This document shows, piece by piece, positions 61,276-64,000 of a stretch of 64,000 nucleotides of DNA. The stretch comes from Progne subis subis. Its lineage: Eukaryota; Chordata; Aves; Passeriformes; Hirundinidae. The stretch is taken from assembly GCA_022316685.1 (NCBI GenBank), contig JAKJHU010000062.1, positions 496,001 to 560,000 on the forward strand, read 5' to 3'. A program made the translations under genes and the position numbers. Under the pieces are notes generated by a model. It was not told the origin of the DNA. It saw nothing but the letters and a program-made list of their open reading frames with translations, and did no database searches. How positions within the stretch are numbered: the first letter of the stretch is position 1; every line of letters starts with the position of its first letter.

Positions 61276-64000
61276 TTGAAATGGAACATTTGAAGTGCTG
61301 TGCAATTCAGATTGGCTTGAATAAAAACATGACCCTGTAAAGCATTTAAAATTGGCAAGCAGGCAGGGGTGAGCATTCAGGCAGCACAGCTGGGTGCCTG
61401 AAAAGGGAGAATCCAATCAGCAGTGATTGCACATGGATAAATCCTGTGAAGATGGAGGGGGGGGGGAAAAAGGATACTGGCAATTTTCTATCCTGCTTAG
61501 AACAGGGAAATAAAAACCTTGTGCTGACCTCAGGGGGAAGAGTAACATTTAAAGATTCAAACTTGAAAGGGGAAAATATTTCCTCTTATGTTTGGTGCTA
61601 GACTCCTCTCAAGAAGCATTTGGACACATGAACTGGAGAAAGGAATGAAAAGCACATTTGGGAAAGCCTCAGATTGTGCCCAACTGTGCACATCTGTGAC
61701 TACGCACACAGCTATGCGCCGTCTCCTTTAGCCAAACCTCTTTTTGAAACTGAACATGAAGATCAAGTACAAAGTCAGTACAAATCCAGACCAAAGTGGA
61801 GAGTTTCAAGTTTTCTAAAACCCAAAATAACAGGAGTTTCAAACCCAAAATAACACCAAGCATTGGTGTTTAGGACAATCCTAAATGCTCCATGGACACG
61901 AGACACACAATTTGAGGTACACAGACAAAGGGCTCTGATCACACAAGAATGACAACAGCTCCTCCAGCCAGAACCATCCAAACAGGTCTTAAGGGCATTA
62001 AAAAGTGTGTTTCAACATTATTCAGTAATTCCTGCACACTGGGAAATGAACAGGAAGACAGAATTATCCAACTAATCCAGTGCCTTAATGCATTAGAGCT
62101 AGGTCACTTCTTAGGGTCGGCGTCTGGGGAGAGATTTTTATTACCTGGCTGGAGTTGCACTTATGCTGTTTCCAGGAAAAGTCCTTAACTCTGAGTGCAA
62201 GGATGCTGTCCAGTGAATGCAGCAGTGTTCCCTTTAGTCCAAAGGCAGAACACAACTGTAGCAGCTCTGAGGGACCTTCCTGCTACCTCTGCCACAGATG
62301 TTTTTCCACCTCTATCAGATAGGCAACCCACGATGTTCTGCTTCTTCTGTCATCTCCATTGTCCTTGTATCCAAGCCAAGTTTCTTCCTAAATCCTCAGA
62401 ACACCTTGGTGCTGTTATTTACATTTGGGGGCTAAGCAGAGACCAAGTTACAAATTTTTCAGTGTCTCACCAGTGAGTCAGACCATTTGGCTTTTTAAGA
62501 CAAAAGCGAAAAGAGCTCAGTAAACAATCCCAGCACTACAAGGGGGAAGAAAACCGAACTGAACTCCCTCAGCCATCCTTTCTCCTCCTGACAATATCCA
62601 ATTCTAATTGCAGATAATACACAGATGGTGATAGCTTGCACTGTTTGATTCTCTTCTCTTAGGTGCAGGTTCACCTTGCAAACACGAACGGTGGGATGCT
62701 GCCACAATGGATTTGCCTAAAAAACCCAGCTTCAATAAAATATTCTGAGAAGAATTTGTACTCTTGCCTGCAGCCAGAGGAGCAGTTCAGTCCCATATAT
62801 ACACAGAAATTATCTGAGGGAGAGGAGATGCTTAATCAAGAGCCAAAGAAGAGAAATTCTTCCCCAAAACATCTTTCAGCCCCGGCACCTTTCCAGGTGA
62901 TCAGAGCTAAACCTCAGCTTTTAAACTGATTTGTACAAACCATTTTTTTCAAACAAAAAGTTTTAAGTTGCTCAGTCAAACATTTTTTGTTAAAAGACTT
63001 TTTGAACTGAAGTTTTGGCTTTCTAATGAATGCTGGGGAGGAGTAGCAGAGAAAGAAGTGTAGGCTTGCTACAGAAAAATACATATTGCATCTGAAATTG
63101 GAAATCTCTTTTGATAACATGTTGTAGTTCAGGAACTTACTGTTGTTCACACTGTCTGAACTGGGCTCCTCAAACAGATTATATTTAACTATGCAAAAGT
63201 TTCGCAATTTTTATTATGAAATCTGCCCAGACAAACTGGAAACATAACAAAACCGATCTACAACTTCCAACAGTTTCTTTCTGTAGTGTTTTCAAACCAA
63301 ATTATTTATTACACAGGCAAACCTGTTCAGTTTTGTTATAAAACAAGTTTTTCACCATATTTTCTGTAAAAGCCAATAGCTTTCTATTAAAGCCAAAAAA
63401 AAAAAAAAAAAAAAAGGAAGATTTGCAGATTAGTTTATCCCACAGATGCTCAGCTGTAATCCATGCAGGGATTACTGGGAGTAAAACTCAAAGATTTTTA
63501 AAGCAAAGTCCAGCCCAGAATAAGTTAATAATCTGCTTTAATTAATTTAATCATCCCTTTGCCTAAGTTCAAGGGTCCAGGCTAATCATTTACACGAAGT
63601 TGCTTATTACAATGAATAATTTCAAGTATTTGGTGTTATGCAGATGAGATCCTGGTAAGGATGGGCAGAAGGATAGGAAGCTACTTACACTGAAAATGCA
63701 AGTTTACAAGAGGGTTTATTTGTTGTTTGGGAGGGGCGGGGCTGTTTGTGATTTTTTAACAGCTCATCCACCTGTACTAAGCTATTGTGATATTTCAGAG
63801 GCAATATTTTCAACATTGGCTAACAAACTCCACAGAGGTCTTTGAGCCCTTAAATTCATTTTATAATTTCATACATTAGAAACGTTTGCTCTCCACTTTT
63901 CAACAAAACCACTACAGTTGATAAATACGGACCAAATACCTTCTTGTCCCAAAATATCAACTAAGCCTGAATATTTAATCATACAAGCCTTTCATCTTTT
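61276..64000. other. Non-coding DNA
   Basis: It contains a G10-A5 tract (61457-61471) and an A21 run at 63395-63415. No gene, CR1 or LTR recognised to the end of the window. Confidence 0.5.

Noticed and set aside
61137..61340. Hydrophobic frame with runs of Cys, Phe and Val
   Set aside because: It is produced by (GTT)n/(GTTT)n repeats and not by a coding sequence.
1..64000. CRISPR arrays, bacterial operons, rRNA or tRNA genes
   Set aside because: Nothing of this kind was seen. The repeat content and base composition are those of a vertebrate nuclear genome.

Overview
The window looks like vertebrate nuclear DNA from a bird. The evidence is three 3'-end fragments of CR1-type LINEs with the avian-style ending (ttccaacc...ttctgtgattctgtg) at about 139-297, 37281-37684 and 47196-47276, plus two compact solo LTRs, an AT-rich background with a short CpG island, and no dense open reading frames. 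A songbird (passerine) is plausible from the repeat style, but the sequence alone does not prove it. Nothing prokaryotic is present. Most open frames here are chance frames, and many begin at non-ATG codons.

Layout. 1-4.4 kb is AT-rich non-coding DNA with a CR1 tail and a strong 38-bp-stem hairpin (1395-1495). 4.56-5.53 kb is a CpG-rich block running into a C-depleted minisatellite of (G)GGAATTTTGGGGGAAAA-like units, bracketed by inverted arms that include a perfect 13-bp inverted repeat. 5.5-17 kb is mostly featureless, apart from a perfect 65-bp tandem duplication (12036-12165) and a GA microsatellite. 17.07-17.58 kb is a retroviral-type LTR with CCAAT, TATA-like and AATAAA signals and an old internal duplication. 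At 19669-19872 on the minus strand is the one stretch that reads like a real coding exon: splice acceptor, in-frame stop, ATG, 65 codons encoding a single membrane-spanning segment, an in-frame 21-bp repeat, then two tandem GTGAGT donors. 20-37 kb is non-coding with microsatellites. At 38.79-39.14 kb is a compact CpG island (36 CpGs in about 355 bp) with donor-like sites on both strands, which is a candidate promoter/first exon. 39-64 kb is again mostly non-coding, with simple repeats, a CR1 scrap, one long unexplained ATG frame (50848-51552) and a clean solo LTR with a 5-bp target duplication (55214-55651).

How the parts may relate. The minus-strand exon has no upstream coding frame, so it should be the first coding exon of a gene whose 5' UTR exon and promoter lie at higher coordinates. 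The CpG island about 19 kb away is the only good promoter candidate in the window. No other exon of this gene could be recognised, and its family could not be named. The rest is best described as intron or intergenic DNA with decayed transposons and simple repeats.
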